The notes beneath the pieces are model-generated. The model made no database searches. It saw only the letters and a list, made by a program, of their open reading frames with translations, and had not been told where the DNA came from. This document shows, piece after piece, positions 41,226 to 50,130 of a DNA stretch of 64,000 nt (positions within the stretch are counted from its first letter, which is position 1; each line of letters starts with the position of its first letter). The DNA is from Muscardinus avellanarius. Taxonomy: Eukaryota > Chordata > Mammalia > Rodentia > Gliridae. The stretch is taken from contig OY726574.1 in the NCBI GenBank assembly GCA_963383645.1, forward strand, positions 54,115,477 through 54,179,476. Reading direction: 5' to 3'. Position numbers and translations under genes: made by a program.

Positions 41226-41422
41226 TTTAGTGTGTGTTTGACTGGGGATTGAACCCAGGAGCATTCTACCTCCGAGCTACACCCTCAACACTATTTTATT
41301 TTTATTTGGAAACAGGGTCTAGCTCGGTTGACAAGAGTCTCGCTCCTTGCTGAGGCTGCCCTCAAACCTCCATCCCCCTGTCTCAGCCACCCAAGTGCTA
41401 GGATGACTAGCATGCACCCAGC
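41226..41422 (-). repeat. B1-dID SINE, form 0, with TSD
   Basis: GGGGATTGAACCCAGGAGC to GCATGCACCCAGC. Flanks TTAACTTGAAACAA (41207-41220) and TTAACTTGGAACAA (41424-41437) differ at one base. Confidence 0.82.
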
Positions 41423-41784
41423 TCTTAACTTGGAACAACTTCTGATACACCACCGTATTCTGTCCTATTCTCCCCATCCAAAGAGAAACGCACCTTATGA
41501 AGATAATTACCAGAACTAGAACATTTAACATCTAATAAAACTAGAGAGAGGAAGGCTAATAAGAGAAATATGGAAGATCCAACTTAGGGAAATTGGCTCC
41601 AGTATTAATCTTCCTGGTGCTACGAGTTAGGACCTGACTAGCTCTCATGCCTCTGGACCACTGTCTCTGGGGTTCACAAGACCCACATTTATCTCGAATC
41701 CCTTCCTCTATAGCAGGATAAACATGGCTGACACCAGACTCCTTTGTTTCATTCTATGATTTCTGGTCTTTTTCTCCCTAAGTT
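41423..41784. other. Unique sequence, no gene seen
   Basis: About 360 bases, no feature recognised. Confidence 0.5.
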
Positions 41785-42020
41785 GTTGTTGTATTTGTGA
41801 TTGAACCCAAGCACATTCTACCTCAGAGCTACAACCCCAGCCCTACTTTATTTTGAAATAGTGTCACCCTAAGTTGCTGAAGGCCTCAGTTACTAAGGTA
41901 GAATGCCCTTGGGTTCAATCCCCAATACCACAAAATAAATAAATGAATAAAATAAAATAGAACTGGGAGTGTAGCTCAGAGGTAGAATGCCCTTGGGTTC
42001 AATCCCCAGTACACACAAAT
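41785..42020. repeat. Chimeric SINE block: antisense dimer fragment plus two plus-strand dID arms
   Basis: Antisense right arm and part of a left arm (41785-41893) abut a plus right-arm fragment (GGTAGAATGCCCTTGGG, 41899-41940), then a complete plus dID arm at 41958-42018. Confidence 0.65.
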
Positions 42021-42146
42021 TTTAAACGCGATTGCAATACAACCACTAGTTATGTACATTTGAATTATTTTTTAATAAGTTTATACAATCCTACAGTCAT
42101 AACCTCAATCCACTTTTAGAATATTTCCACTAATTTAAAAAAATCC

Positions 42147-42382
42147 CAGCAGGGTACAGTGGTGCACGCACACCTGTAATCCCTGTACTTGGGAGGCTGA
42201 GACAAGAGGATCACAGGTTCCAAGCCGGCATGCAGTAGCTCGGCGAGACTGTGTTTCAAAATAAAATAGGGCTGGGAGTGTAGTCAGAGATAGGATGCCC
42301 CTGGGTTCAATGCCTAGTAGCACACACACACACACACGCACGCACACACACACATGCATGCACACACACACGCACACACACG
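42147..42382 (+). repeat. B1-dID SINE, form 0, (CA)n tail
   Basis: CAGGGTACAGTGGTGCACGC to TTCAATGCCTAGTAGC, then CA/CG/TG repeat at 42319-42382. Confidence 0.8.
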
Positions 42383-42672
42383 CCCTTACATGCCATGTGC
42401 ACATAACTATTGATCTCCTTTGTCAGAACAGCCTTGAGTCTGGCTGATTGGACCTGGCTCCTGAGACAGCACCTTGCTGAGGCCTCTACCCAGCGATGAC
42501 GGTCTCCTCAGCCCTGAGGGAATGACCCCTAGGAGCTTGTCCTCCGCCTCCTTCCTCGGCTCTTCTTCCGGCTCCGTAGTTCCTCCCGTTTGGCCTAGAG
42601 TTCAGAGGAACTCCGCAAATCTCCAAGAGTGACCATCTGTGCAGGCCTCTCTTCTTTGATACTTCGATGCAC

Positions 42673-42674
<2 letters not shown>
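42383..42674. other. Unique sequence, no gene seen
   Basis: About 290 bases of mixed composition; nothing recognised. Confidence 0.5.
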
Positions 42675-42721
<47 letters not shown>

Positions 42722-42917
42722 TACTGGGAATGAAACCCAGGAGCTTTTTACCTCTGGGCTATACTCCCAGACCTATTTTATATTTTATTTGGAAACAGGT
42801 ATCTCTAAGCTGCTGAGAACCTCACTTAGTAGCTGAGGCTGGCTTCGAACCTGTGCAATCCTCCTGTCTCAGCCTCTCAAGCACGGGGATTACAAGCGTG
42901 CGCCACTGAGCCCAGCT
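42675..42917 (-). repeat. B1-dID SINE, form C, (TG)n tail
   Basis: (GT)n at 42677-42720, GGTACTGGGAATGAAACCC, ATACTCCCAGACCTATTTT, left arm ending GCGCCACTGAGCCCAGC. Confidence 0.87.
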
Positions 42918-43470
42918 GCTTGCACATTTTAATCGCTTTGGCTTCCCCAGGCCCCCAGCTCTGTCTCCTCAACCCCAGGGACTCAAGGTTTTGTTGGTGT
43001 CCCCTGTTTGCACTGTGGCAGTGAGAGGGGTCCTCATAGACCTCCTGCCTGGTTTGTTTCCTGATCTGAGGATCACTGTCCTGCACTGCCGAATGCCCAA
43101 TGCCTGACATCCACCGTCCCCCGTGCTGTATCCAGTGTTCTAGCTGTTTAAGATGGGAAGGTGTCAGCCGGCCTTCTCACTGTTATAACCCAAAACACCA
43201 GACCACACGACTTAGAGGAAGGAAGGTTTATTTGCTCACAGTTTCTTGGAGATTCTGGTTTCAGTCCCTGTGAGGCTGGGGTCTACAGATCTCAGGGCAT
43301 GGTGGCAGGGAGTAGAAAGAATGAAAGAGTTACAACCTATCCCTTCCCGATCCAGCATAAAGGAGTGTTATTTTGAGTTTCATATAGAATATGAATTTCA
43401 TATAGAATAGGAGGTGTCAGTTGATAACATTTGCTTTTATGGAGGTGAGTGCCACAGACTGAACCCAAGC
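42918..43470. other. Unique sequence with antisense MaLR-like piece (about 43160-43330)
   Basis: CTCACTGTTATAACCCAAAAC followed by GGTTTATTTGCTCACAGTTTC resembles the antisense 3' part of a MaLR LTR. At 43378-43409 the 14-mer TTTCATATAGAATA is repeated. No gene recognised. Confidence 0.45.
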
Positions 43471-43686
43471 CTTGGTTTTTTTTTGTTTTTTTTTTGTTTT
43501 TTGTTTTGGTCCTGGGGATGGACCCCAGGGCATTTTGGCATTGTACTTCTGAGTGACACCCTCAGCCCTATTTTTATTCTTTATTTTGAAACAGGGTCTC
43601 ACTGAGTTGCAAAGGGCCTCACTAAGTAGCTGAGGCTGTCCGCGAACCACGATCCTCTAGTCTCAGCCTCCCGAATGTTGGGATTA
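43471..43686 (-). repeat. B1-dID SINE, form A, 5'-truncated
   Basis: T-rich tail, GGGGATGGACCCCAGGGC, left arm stops at CGAATGTTGGGATTA, short of the usual 5' end. Confidence 0.82.
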
Positions 43687-43757
43687 AGATTAATTTCCCC
43701 ACACTGGTGGCAAGTTAGCTGCAATAACATATTTTTACTTTGTATTTCACAATATTC

Positions 43758-43934
43758 CAAGCAGCAGTACTTGGGAGGCTGAGATAGGATCGCAGTTCAT
43801 AGCCAGCCTCAGCTATTTAGTGACACCCTGCTTCAAAATAAAGAATAAAAAATAGGGCTGGGGGTGTAGCTCAGAGGTAGAATGCCCCTGGGTTCCATCC
43901 CCAGTACCAAAAAAAAAAAAAAAAAAAAAAAAAA
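43758..43934 (+). repeat. B1-dID SINE, form A, 5'-truncated
   Basis: Starts CAGCAGTACTTGGGAGGC; near-consensus right arm; 26-A tail at 43909-43934. Confidence 0.87.
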
Positions 43935-44184
43935 TCAAGCAGAAGCCCCAGGATTGACTCTGCACTGACCTAGGTCACGTGTCCACCCAGACCCCTTGGT
44001 CCAAAGCATCCAAAGCTCAGCTGCCTTGTGCCAAGGTCAAGTCCTGCACCTCGGCTTGAGGGCGGAGCTCCTCCCAGTCACCACCTTAGGAGGGGGTGAA
44101 TGCTACCAGACAGGCAAGTGACAGATGTACTCCAGGGAATGTATCAACGTTTATATTAAATGAATTCAAACCACAGTTTTGTTT
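43935..44184. other. Unique GC-richer sequence
   Basis: Contains the palindrome TGACCTAGGTCA at 43966-43977 overlapping an E-box CACGTG (43976-43981). No gene seen. Confidence 0.5.
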
Positions 44185-44227
44185 TGGGTGGTACTGGGGA
44201 CTGAAGGCAGAGCTACACCCCAGCCTC

Positions 44228-44275
<48 letters not shown>

Positions 44276-44383
44276 TATTGATTTTTGTTTTGAAACAGGG
44301 TTCTCTCTAGGTTGCTGAGTATGTTTCTACATTGCTCAGGCTGGCCTCAAATCCTCCCATCCCAGCCTCACACCTGAAGTCTG
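44185..44383 (-). repeat. Antisense SINE with (TTAC)n at its linker
   Basis: Right arm GGTACTGGGGACTGAAGGC, (TTAC)n at 44229-44275, left arm TGAAACAGGGTTCTC to CCCATCCCAGCC. Confidence 0.7.
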
Positions 44384-44386
44384 ATC

Positions 44387-44472
44387 TACTTGGGAAGCTG
44401 GGTGAAGCAGGAGGCTCTCTTGAGCCCAGGAGTTTGAGGTAGCAATAGGCAACACCTATCCTGAAAACAAAC
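44387..44472 (+). repeat. 7SL-like monomer, older than B1-dID
   Basis: CTACTTGGGAAGCTGGGTG, AGGAGGCTCTCTTGAGCCC and AGGAGTTTGAGG are much closer to 7SL RNA or a FLAM/PB1-type monomer than to the local B1 arms. Confidence 0.55.
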
Positions 44473-44675
44473 AAAAATAAACACGTACCACAAAGCCTTA
44501 GTTGAACTGTGACGGTCTGCCTTATCTCCACTCCTATTCCTACCCTCCTTAGCTGAGAACTTGAGTTACACTGTGCAGCAACAGCAGAAGAGATGAGACT
44601 GTCCAATCTGGCAGAAAAAATTCTTGGAAGACCTTATAGAATCGAAAGGACTTTGGTATCAAGAGACGGGAGGGA

Positions 44676-44894
44676 GCCGGGCGTGGTGGCGCACGCGAGT
44701 AATCCCAGCATTCCAGAGGCGGAGACCAGAGGATTGCAGTTCGTGGACAGCCTCAGCTACTTAGCAAGGCCCTTCGCAACTCAGTGAGACCCTGTTTCAG
44801 AAATGAAAAAATTTAAAAAAATAGGGCTGGGGATGTAGCTCAGAGGTACCTGGGTTCCATCCCAGGCACCCCCCCCACACACACACACACACAA
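44676..44894 (+). repeat. B1-dID SINE, form A, (CA)n tail
   Basis: AGCCGGGCGTGGTGGCGCACG to TTCCATCCCAGGCACC, C-run and (CA)n to 44894. Confidence 0.87.
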
Positions 44895-45041
44895 AGGGAG
44901 GGACATTCCCAAGAGACAGAAAAGCACAAAGATCAAGAACAATAAATACTTCTGTGAAAGAAGTTAGAGTCAAGGTAAAACTATAAAGAGGCTGAGGAAA
45001 GTTGGACAGGTCTTTGAGCCTCAGAATAAAGGGCTTGAAGT

Positions 45042-45195
45042 TCTAGTTGGGTGTGGTGGTATACTTGTATCCCAGTATTTGAAAAATTGAGATAAGAGGA
45101 TAGCAGGTTCAAGGCCAGCCTCAGCAATCTAAGACCCTTTGCACTTATTGAAACCCTCTTTAAAAAAAAAAAAAAAAAAGCAAAATAGGGCTAGG
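45042..45195 (+). repeat. B1 arm plus start of a right arm
   Basis: AGTTGGGTGTGGTGGTATAC, 18-A linker, GGGCTAGGGGTGG, where the next SINE joins. Confidence 0.72.
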
Positions 45196-45326
45196 GGTGG
45201 CCGCTTGTAATCCCTGAATTTGGGAGGCTGAGACCAGAGGATTGCGGTTTGCGGACAGCCTCAGCTACTCAGTGAGGCCCTTTGCAACTCAGTGAGACCC
45301 TGTTTCAAAATTAAAAGAATAAAAAA

Positions 45327-45645
45327 GAAAGATGGCGGCGGCAAACACAGCCACTGAAAAGGACAATCATTCCTCGGGGGGAAGCCCTGGACACCAGATC
45401 TTGGTTTAATGTCGGATCAGGACAACTTAAGGAGACACTTCCAGCCACGACTTTTTATCTAGAATACAGGAGAGAGAGTGGATAACGGCAGAATTAGAAG
45501 CAAGATGACAAGGAGGTGCCCACCACACAAGAAAAACTATTTTTGGAAGAATATCCCAGAAGGTATTAGAGAAAAGACCACTTCAGCCATACATGCTGGG
45601 GACTCTTAACAACATAGCTTGTAAGAAAAATGATCCGGGTGTGGT
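45327..45645 (+). promoter_or_regulatory. Composite element: first two monomer-like units
   Basis: Unit anchors GATGGCGGCGG at 45331 and GATGACAAGG at 45504, 173 bases apart. The second carries CTATTTTTGGAAGAATATCCC and ACATGCTGGGGACTCTTAAC, alignable with the later monomers. AAGATGGCGGC fits a YY1 site, as at many L1 5' ends. Confidence 0.6.
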
Positions 45646-45890
45646 GGAGGGAGCCGAGCAGTGCCGGGTGGGGAACCGAGCCGCGCGTCCGGGGACCTCA
45701 GTGTACCCGGCCACTGTGCTCCTCTGTGCTGCACCGGGAGCCGCAGTGTACTCAGAACAGCAGATCCTGCTCTACGCGATGAAACTGTGGGCCTCTGCTA
45801 TTGGAAGGGAGATAAAATTCATTGCTGCTGAGTGCTGTATCTCACAACCCCTTCAAAACACACATACTGTCTTTTATTATTAAAAAATAT
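45646..45890 (+). repeat. Composite element: module P1
   Basis: Alignable with P2 about 1.12 kb downstream: GAACAGCAGATCCTGCTCTA against GAACAGCAGAGCCTGCTTTC, and AAACTGTGGGCCTCTGC against AAGCTGTGGACCTCTGC. Both copies are open in the same frame up to a TAA just before an A-rich end. Confidence 0.65.
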
Positions 45891-45917
45891 ATATAATATA
45901 TATATTTTATATATATG

Positions 45918-46765
45918 AAAGGGACCAAGATGGCGGCAGCGGCAGCAGCCAGGACTCAGGAGATGCAGACAAATTCTATCCAATTCACCTGGAACTTTTG
46001 GAAAATAAAACCCCATAAAGGGGGACTGCCCCTGCCGCACATGCTTAAGAATTTTGGACATTGTAGAAGGAAGAAGGAAGGCGGCGGTGCCGGTGCTGGT
46101 GCCAGCGGCAGAGGTGGAGGCTATTATTTTGGGGAGGCAGAGATCTGATTCAAACCACCTTGATCGTCTGAAGAAATTGCCCCAAAGGTAGAATGCTACC
46201 GCCGTGCATGCTCAGGAATTCTGGACAACATGCAGTGTGGGAAAAGTGTTTGGGAGAGAATTGAGATGGTGGAGGCAGCGGCAATGGTGGCAGCTAGTAT
46301 TCAGGAGAGGCAGAGACCTGATTCAATCCACCTTGATCATTTGAAGAAATCATCCCAAAGGTAGAAGGCTACCGCTGCACATGCTCTGCAATTTGGGGCA
46401 ACATGCTGTGTGAATAAGGTGCTAGAAAGAAAACCGAGATGGCTGTGGCAGCAGCAGCGGTGGTCAGTATTTGGTAGAGGCAGAGATTCAATCCAATCCA
46501 CCTCATAATTTTAAAGAAATGTCCTTAAAGGTATACTGCTATTGCCACACATGCTCGGGAATTCTGGAAAACAAACTCTGTGGGAAAGGTGTTCAGGAGA
46601 AAACTGAGATGGCCATGGCGGTGGTGGTGACCAGAATTTGAAGGGGCAGACAGATCCAGTCCAGTCCACCTTGAGCCTTGGAGGAAATCTCCCCAAAAGT
46701 AGACTGACTGTTCCTGCCACACATGCTCGAGAATTCTGAACAACATGCTAAGTGACCAAAGGAGG
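45918..46765 (+). repeat. Composite element: five tandem monomers
   Basis: Anchors at about 45929, 46078, 46264, 46438 and 46608 (spacing 149, 186, 174, 170). Each carries a GATGG(C/T) or GGCGGCGG anchor, CAATCCACCTTGATC-like text, GAAGAAAT and ACATGCTC(G/A)GGAATTCTGG. The monomers have diverged substantially, so the array is not a recent expansion. Confidence 0.75.
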
Positions 46766-47008
46766 TATCAGAGGGAGCCCCACATAGCCAGGATGGGCCT
46801 ACATGCTGCGTGTTCTGGGGGTCATCAGCCCTCATAGCCACCGCGCTCCTCTGCACAGAGCGGGAGGCCAGGGTGCACGTTGAACAGCAGAGCCTGCTTT
46901 CTGAAGTGAAGCTGTGGACCTCTGCCTTTGGAGGGAAGACAAAATTTATTGCCACTAGGTATTGGGGGTTCCAGCTTTTGCAAAAGACATGTACTGCTTT
47001 CTCATATT
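46766..47008 (+). repeat. Composite element: module P2
   Basis: Second copy of the module. Frame shared with P1: ...EQQSLL...VKLWTSAFG...KFIA, followed by TAA and an A-rich stretch AAAAAAGAAAAAAAAGG. Confidence 0.65.
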
Positions 47009-47032
47009 AAAAAAGAAAAAAAAAGGAAGAAT

Positions 47033-47135
47033 GCCAGGCGTGGTGGTGCACACTTGTAATCCCTGCGCTTGGGAGGGGGAGACGGGAGGATCACATTGGT
47101 TCGAGGCCATCCTCGCTGGCTTAAGAGACCCTGCT

Positions 47136-47216
<81 letters not shown>

Positions 47217-47273
47217 TAGGTCTCTAGGAGTGTAGCCCAGAAGTAGAAGGGTTTCCAGGAACCCCAGTACTAC

Positions 47274-47332
<59 letters not shown>

Positions 47333-47340
47333 AAAAAAAA
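47033..47340 (+). repeat. B1-dID SINE, form B, inside the composite element
   Basis: GCCAGGCGTGGTGGTGCACAC to CCAGGAACCCCAGTAC. The linker is expanded to about 39 A plus (TA)n (47141-47213), and the tail is (GAAA)n (47275-47333). Confidence 0.88.
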
Positions 47341-47400
47341 AGAAAGGAACATCTGTAGACGACCTGCTCATAGTGACAGAGACCAGAGCCCAATGCACAA

Positions 47401-47650
47401 CAAGGCTGGTGCTGGGGACTCTGAGGCCAGGATAGGAGCCTGCCGGGCGGCTAGGCCAGTGCTGGGCCCAGTGAGGCCAGGATTGGAGCCTGCCATGAGG
47501 CAAGGCTGGTGCTGGGGCCTTCGAGGACGGGATCAGAGCCTGCAATGAGGCAAGGCCGGTTCTGGAGCCAGCGAGGCCAAGATCAGAGTCTGCCGGGTGG
47601 CCAGGCTGGTGCCGGGGCCTTCAAGAGTGGGAACGGAACTTGCAATGCGG
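47401..47650 (+). repeat. VNTR: five units of exactly 50 bases
   Basis: Unit starts at 47401, 47451, 47501, 47551 and 47601 with no indels; each opens C(A/T)AGGC or similar, carries GCTGGNGC and ends in GG. Units 3 and 5 share GGGGCCTTC and TGCAATG; units 1 and 4 share CTGCCGGG, suggesting a 100- or 150-base higher order. Confidence 0.9.
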
Positions 47651-48011
47651 CATACACAGAGAAATATCACAGAAAATAAAAAATCAGATGCTTTCCCTAA
47701 TATGCAAAAACTAGGAAGATATGGGTAATAGGAGGAAATCTAGTTGAAGAAAGGACCCTATGTAGGAGCAATTAAGGTGACCAATCAAAGGGGATGGGAT
47801 GGGGGAAGATGGAATCTCTTTAAAACACATGATGTCCATAAACAAATATATCAAAGTTAACCACCAAATCAAGCATGGGATCGAGGGAGGGGGAGGGAAT
47901 GGGATGGGGATTAGATAAAGGCTAATTGGATGATGTGTGCTTGTATATCCTCACAAGTCTTGTATTCCATTGTGATGTTTGACTACAAAGCACCAATAAA
48001 AATATATATAA
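47651..48011 (+). repeat. Composite element: L1-like 3' region
   Basis: Contains GGGAGGGAATGGGATGGGG, GGATGATGTGTGCTTGTAT and ATTCCATTGTGATGTTTGAC, ending GCACCAATAAAAATATAT. Alignable with the antisense L1 end at 29163-29346. AATAAA near the end could act as polyadenylation signal. Confidence 0.7.
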
Positions 48012-48090
48012 AAAAGAATAAAAAATAGGGCTGGGGGTGTAGCTCGGAGGTACAATGCCCCTAGGTTCCATCCCCAGTACCGAAAAATAA

Positions 48091-48142
48091 AAATAGGGCT
48101 AGGGGTGTAGCTTAGAGGTAAAATGCCTCTGGACTTAATCCC

Positions 48143-48194
<52 letters not shown>
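48091..48194 (+). repeat. Extra dID arm with (CA)n tail
   Basis: GGGGTGTAGCTTAGAGG ... CTTAATCCCCATTC, then (CA)n at 48149-48194. It makes the interrupted host SINE a B1-ID-ID trimer. Confidence 0.78.
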
Positions 48195-48196
<2 letters not shown>

Positions 48197-48227
48197 TGGA
48201 TTATATTCTCAATGTGCTAGGGAAGAG

Positions 48228-48577
48228 GCCTGCAAACTTTTCCCATAAAAAGCCAAAGAGTAAATATTTTAGGCTCTGCCAACTTAAATTAATGATATTA
48301 TGTAAGTACTTCTATGATCAGAGAGAAAAAACTTCCATAATTTTTTATTGGTAAAATACTAAATGTATTAACAATTGAGTAGGATTTGGGGTGATCCAAA
48401 TCTACCATACAAATTTATTTTTTAGGAATCACATTTTACTTAATTAGGTTCAAAGTTAGTATGCCCTATCAATAAATGCTTTATAAATGTTTACATATCA
48501 AAATCATCTTAGTTTATAAGCTCTAAAGACAGGCAGCTGGATTTGTCCCACAGGCTGTAGTTTGTAGACCTTTGCAC
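48228..48577. mobile_element. hAT-Charlie-type non-autonomous DNA transposon remnant
   Basis: Left end GCCTGCAAACTTTTCCCATA, AAAAAGCCAAAGAGTAAATA, TTTTAGGCTCTGCC; right end GGCTGTAGTTTGTAGACC. The ends are inverted relatives (GCAAACT / AGTTTG.AGACC), as in mammalian MER-type hAT elements. Transposase sequence is absent and the centre is decayed. Confidence 0.72.
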
Positions 48578-48744
48578 TAAGGAATCAGTTCTTGCTTTGA
48601 GACGGGAAGATCATAGTGTCAATTATATCAGGAAGAGATGGACAGGAGTCAGCATGGTAGTTTCCCCCAGTTCTTATCCAAGGTTTCACTTTCCACATCT
48701 TGAGATACTTGTGGTCAATCATAGTCCAAAAATAAATAATTCAG

Positions 48745-48872
48745 CTGGGCATGGTGGCACATGCTTGCAATCCCAGTATTTGGGAGGCTGAGACAGGAAG
48801 ATTGCAGGTTCAAGCCCGCCTCTACATCTTAGTGCGGCAACTTAGTGAGACCCTGTTTCCAAATAAAATACG
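48745..48872 (+). repeat. B1 left-arm copy
   Basis: AGCTGGGCATGGTGGCACATG to CCCTGTTTCCAAATAAAATAC, directly followed by another SINE. Confidence 0.8.
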
Positions 48873-49097
48873 AAGCCAGGCGTGGTGGCACACGTTTGTA
48901 ATCCCAGCATTTGGAAGACTGAGAAAGGAGGATCGTGGTTTGCGGACGGTCTCAGCTACTTAGCGAGGCCCTTTGCAACTCAGTGAGACCTGTTTCAAAA
49001 TAAAGAATAAAAAAAAAAGAATAAAAAAAATATGGCTTGGAGGTAGAATGTCCCTGGGTTCCATCCCCAGTACTGCTAAATAAATAAATATAAAGTG
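48873..49097 (+). repeat. B1-dID SINE, form A
   Basis: AGCCAGGCGTGGTGGCACACG to TTCCATCCCCAGTACTGC; right arm lacks its first bases; (AAAT) tail. Confidence 0.83.
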
Positions 49098-49185
49098 CTT
49101 TTTAATACACGGGTAAAAGTATAACATGATATCTTGAGAGAAAGAGATATTTATATAACTTTGATGACAGTATACTGTTCTAATT

Positions 49186-49387
49186 TTTTTTTTTCTTTTT
49201 TGCGGTACCAGGAATTGAATCGGGGGGCATTCTACCTCCAAGCCATACTCCTAGCCCTTTTTTTATTCTTTATTTTGAAATAAGATCTAACTAAGTTGCT
49301 GAGGTTGGCCACAAACCTGCGATCCTCCTTCCTCAGCCTCCCAAGTACTGGGATTACAAGCATGTGCCACCACGCCTGGCTTCACCC
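49186..49387 (-). repeat. B1-dID SINE, form 0, with TSD
   Basis: TSD GTATACTGTTCTAATT (49170-49185) and GTATACTATTCTAATT (49388-49403), one mismatch. Confidence 0.88.
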
Positions 49388-49442
49388 GTATACTATTCTA
49401 ATTGTTCCATTTTATTATTATTATTAATCTCTTACTGTGCAT

Positions 49443-49447
<5 letters not shown>

Positions 49448-49499
<52 letters not shown>

Positions 49500-49697
49500 T
49501 GTGGTACTGGGGAATGAACCCCAGGACATTCTACCTCCAAGCTATATCCCAGCCTTATTTTATTTTTTTTTTGGAAACAGGGTCTTGTTGTGTTGATGAG
49601 AGTCTCACTATTTGCTGAAGCTGCCCTCAAACCTTCCATCTGCCCGTCTCAGCCTCCCAAGTACTGAGATTATAGGCATGCACCACCATGCCTGGCT
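49448..49697 (-). repeat. B1-dID SINE, form 0, (CA)n at the 3' end
   Basis: (AC)n at 49449-49494, then GGTACTGGGGAATGAACCCC to GCACCACCATGCCTGGC. Confidence 0.82.
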
Positions 49698-49985
49698 CCT
49701 GATTTATAGATTAAATTTCATCGTAAGCATGTATCTGCAGGGAAAACACAGTATGTGCAGAGTTCAGTGCGAGCCTTGATCTCAGGTACCCACTGGAGGT
49801 TGTGGACCGCATCCCCTGTGGAAGAGCGAGGGCGGCATTACAATGTCATGAGTTTGGTGGTTGCATTCAGGACAGCACCGAAGTGAAGCAGGTGAGAATC
49901 ATGGGTTAAGGAGGAGGTGGTCAGAGTGACGTCGCCACGCAGATGGACGCTTTCCCATCAAAGGAGATGCTTCCTCCTTTCCCAT
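49698..49985. other. Unique sequence, no gene seen
   Basis: About 290 bases of unique DNA, no feature recognised. Confidence 0.5.
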
Positions 49986-50130
49986 CTGCTTCCTTCCCTC
50001 CCTCCCTTCCTGCCTTCCTTCCTTCCTTCCCTCTCCCTCCCTCCTTCCCTCCCTCCCCCCTCTCTCCCTCTCCCTTTCTCTCTCTCTCCCTCCCTTTCTT
50101 TACCTCTTCCCCCCATCTGTCTTTCTTTCT
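49986..50130. repeat. Polypyrimidine tract
   Basis: About 145 bases, nearly pure C/T (CCTT, CTCC, CTTT units), beside the antisense SINE that follows. Confidence 0.92.

Larger units (their letters stand above)
45327..48011 (+). mobile_element. Composite non-autonomous retroposon (SVA-like architecture)
   Basis: Bounded by a perfect 14-bp TSD AAAAGAATAAAAAA at 45313-45326 and 48012-48025. It starts GAAAGATGGCGGCGG and ends CACCAATAAAAATATATATA. Order of parts: two GATGG-bearing units (45327-45645), module P1 (45646-45890), AT-rich joint, five tandem monomers of about 150-185 bases (45918-46765), module P2 (46766-47008), a later form-B SINE (47033-47340), exactly five 50-base VNTR units (47401-47650), and an L1-like 3' region (47651-48011). 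No ORF2-type coding sequence is present, so it would have to move in trans, presumably by L1. The family is unknown to me; parts could derive from an L1 5'UTR. Confidence 0.75.
45196..48090 (+). repeat. Form-A SINE split at its linker by a 2.7 kb composite element
   Basis: Left arm 45196-45312 (GCTTGTAATCCCTGAATTTG to CCCTGTTTCAAAATT) and right arm 48026-48085 (GGGCTGGGGGTGTAGCTCGG). The linker AAAAGAATAAAAAA is duplicated on both sides of the insertion, which fixes its limits. Confidence 0.88.

Noticed and set aside
43966..43981. Functional hormone-response element
   Set aside because: A single 12-base palindrome is not enough to annotate; kept only as a low-interest finding.
47401..47650. 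CRISPR array (five evenly spaced 50-base units)
   Set aside because: The whole unit repeats without spacers, in a rodent retroposon; it is a VNTR.
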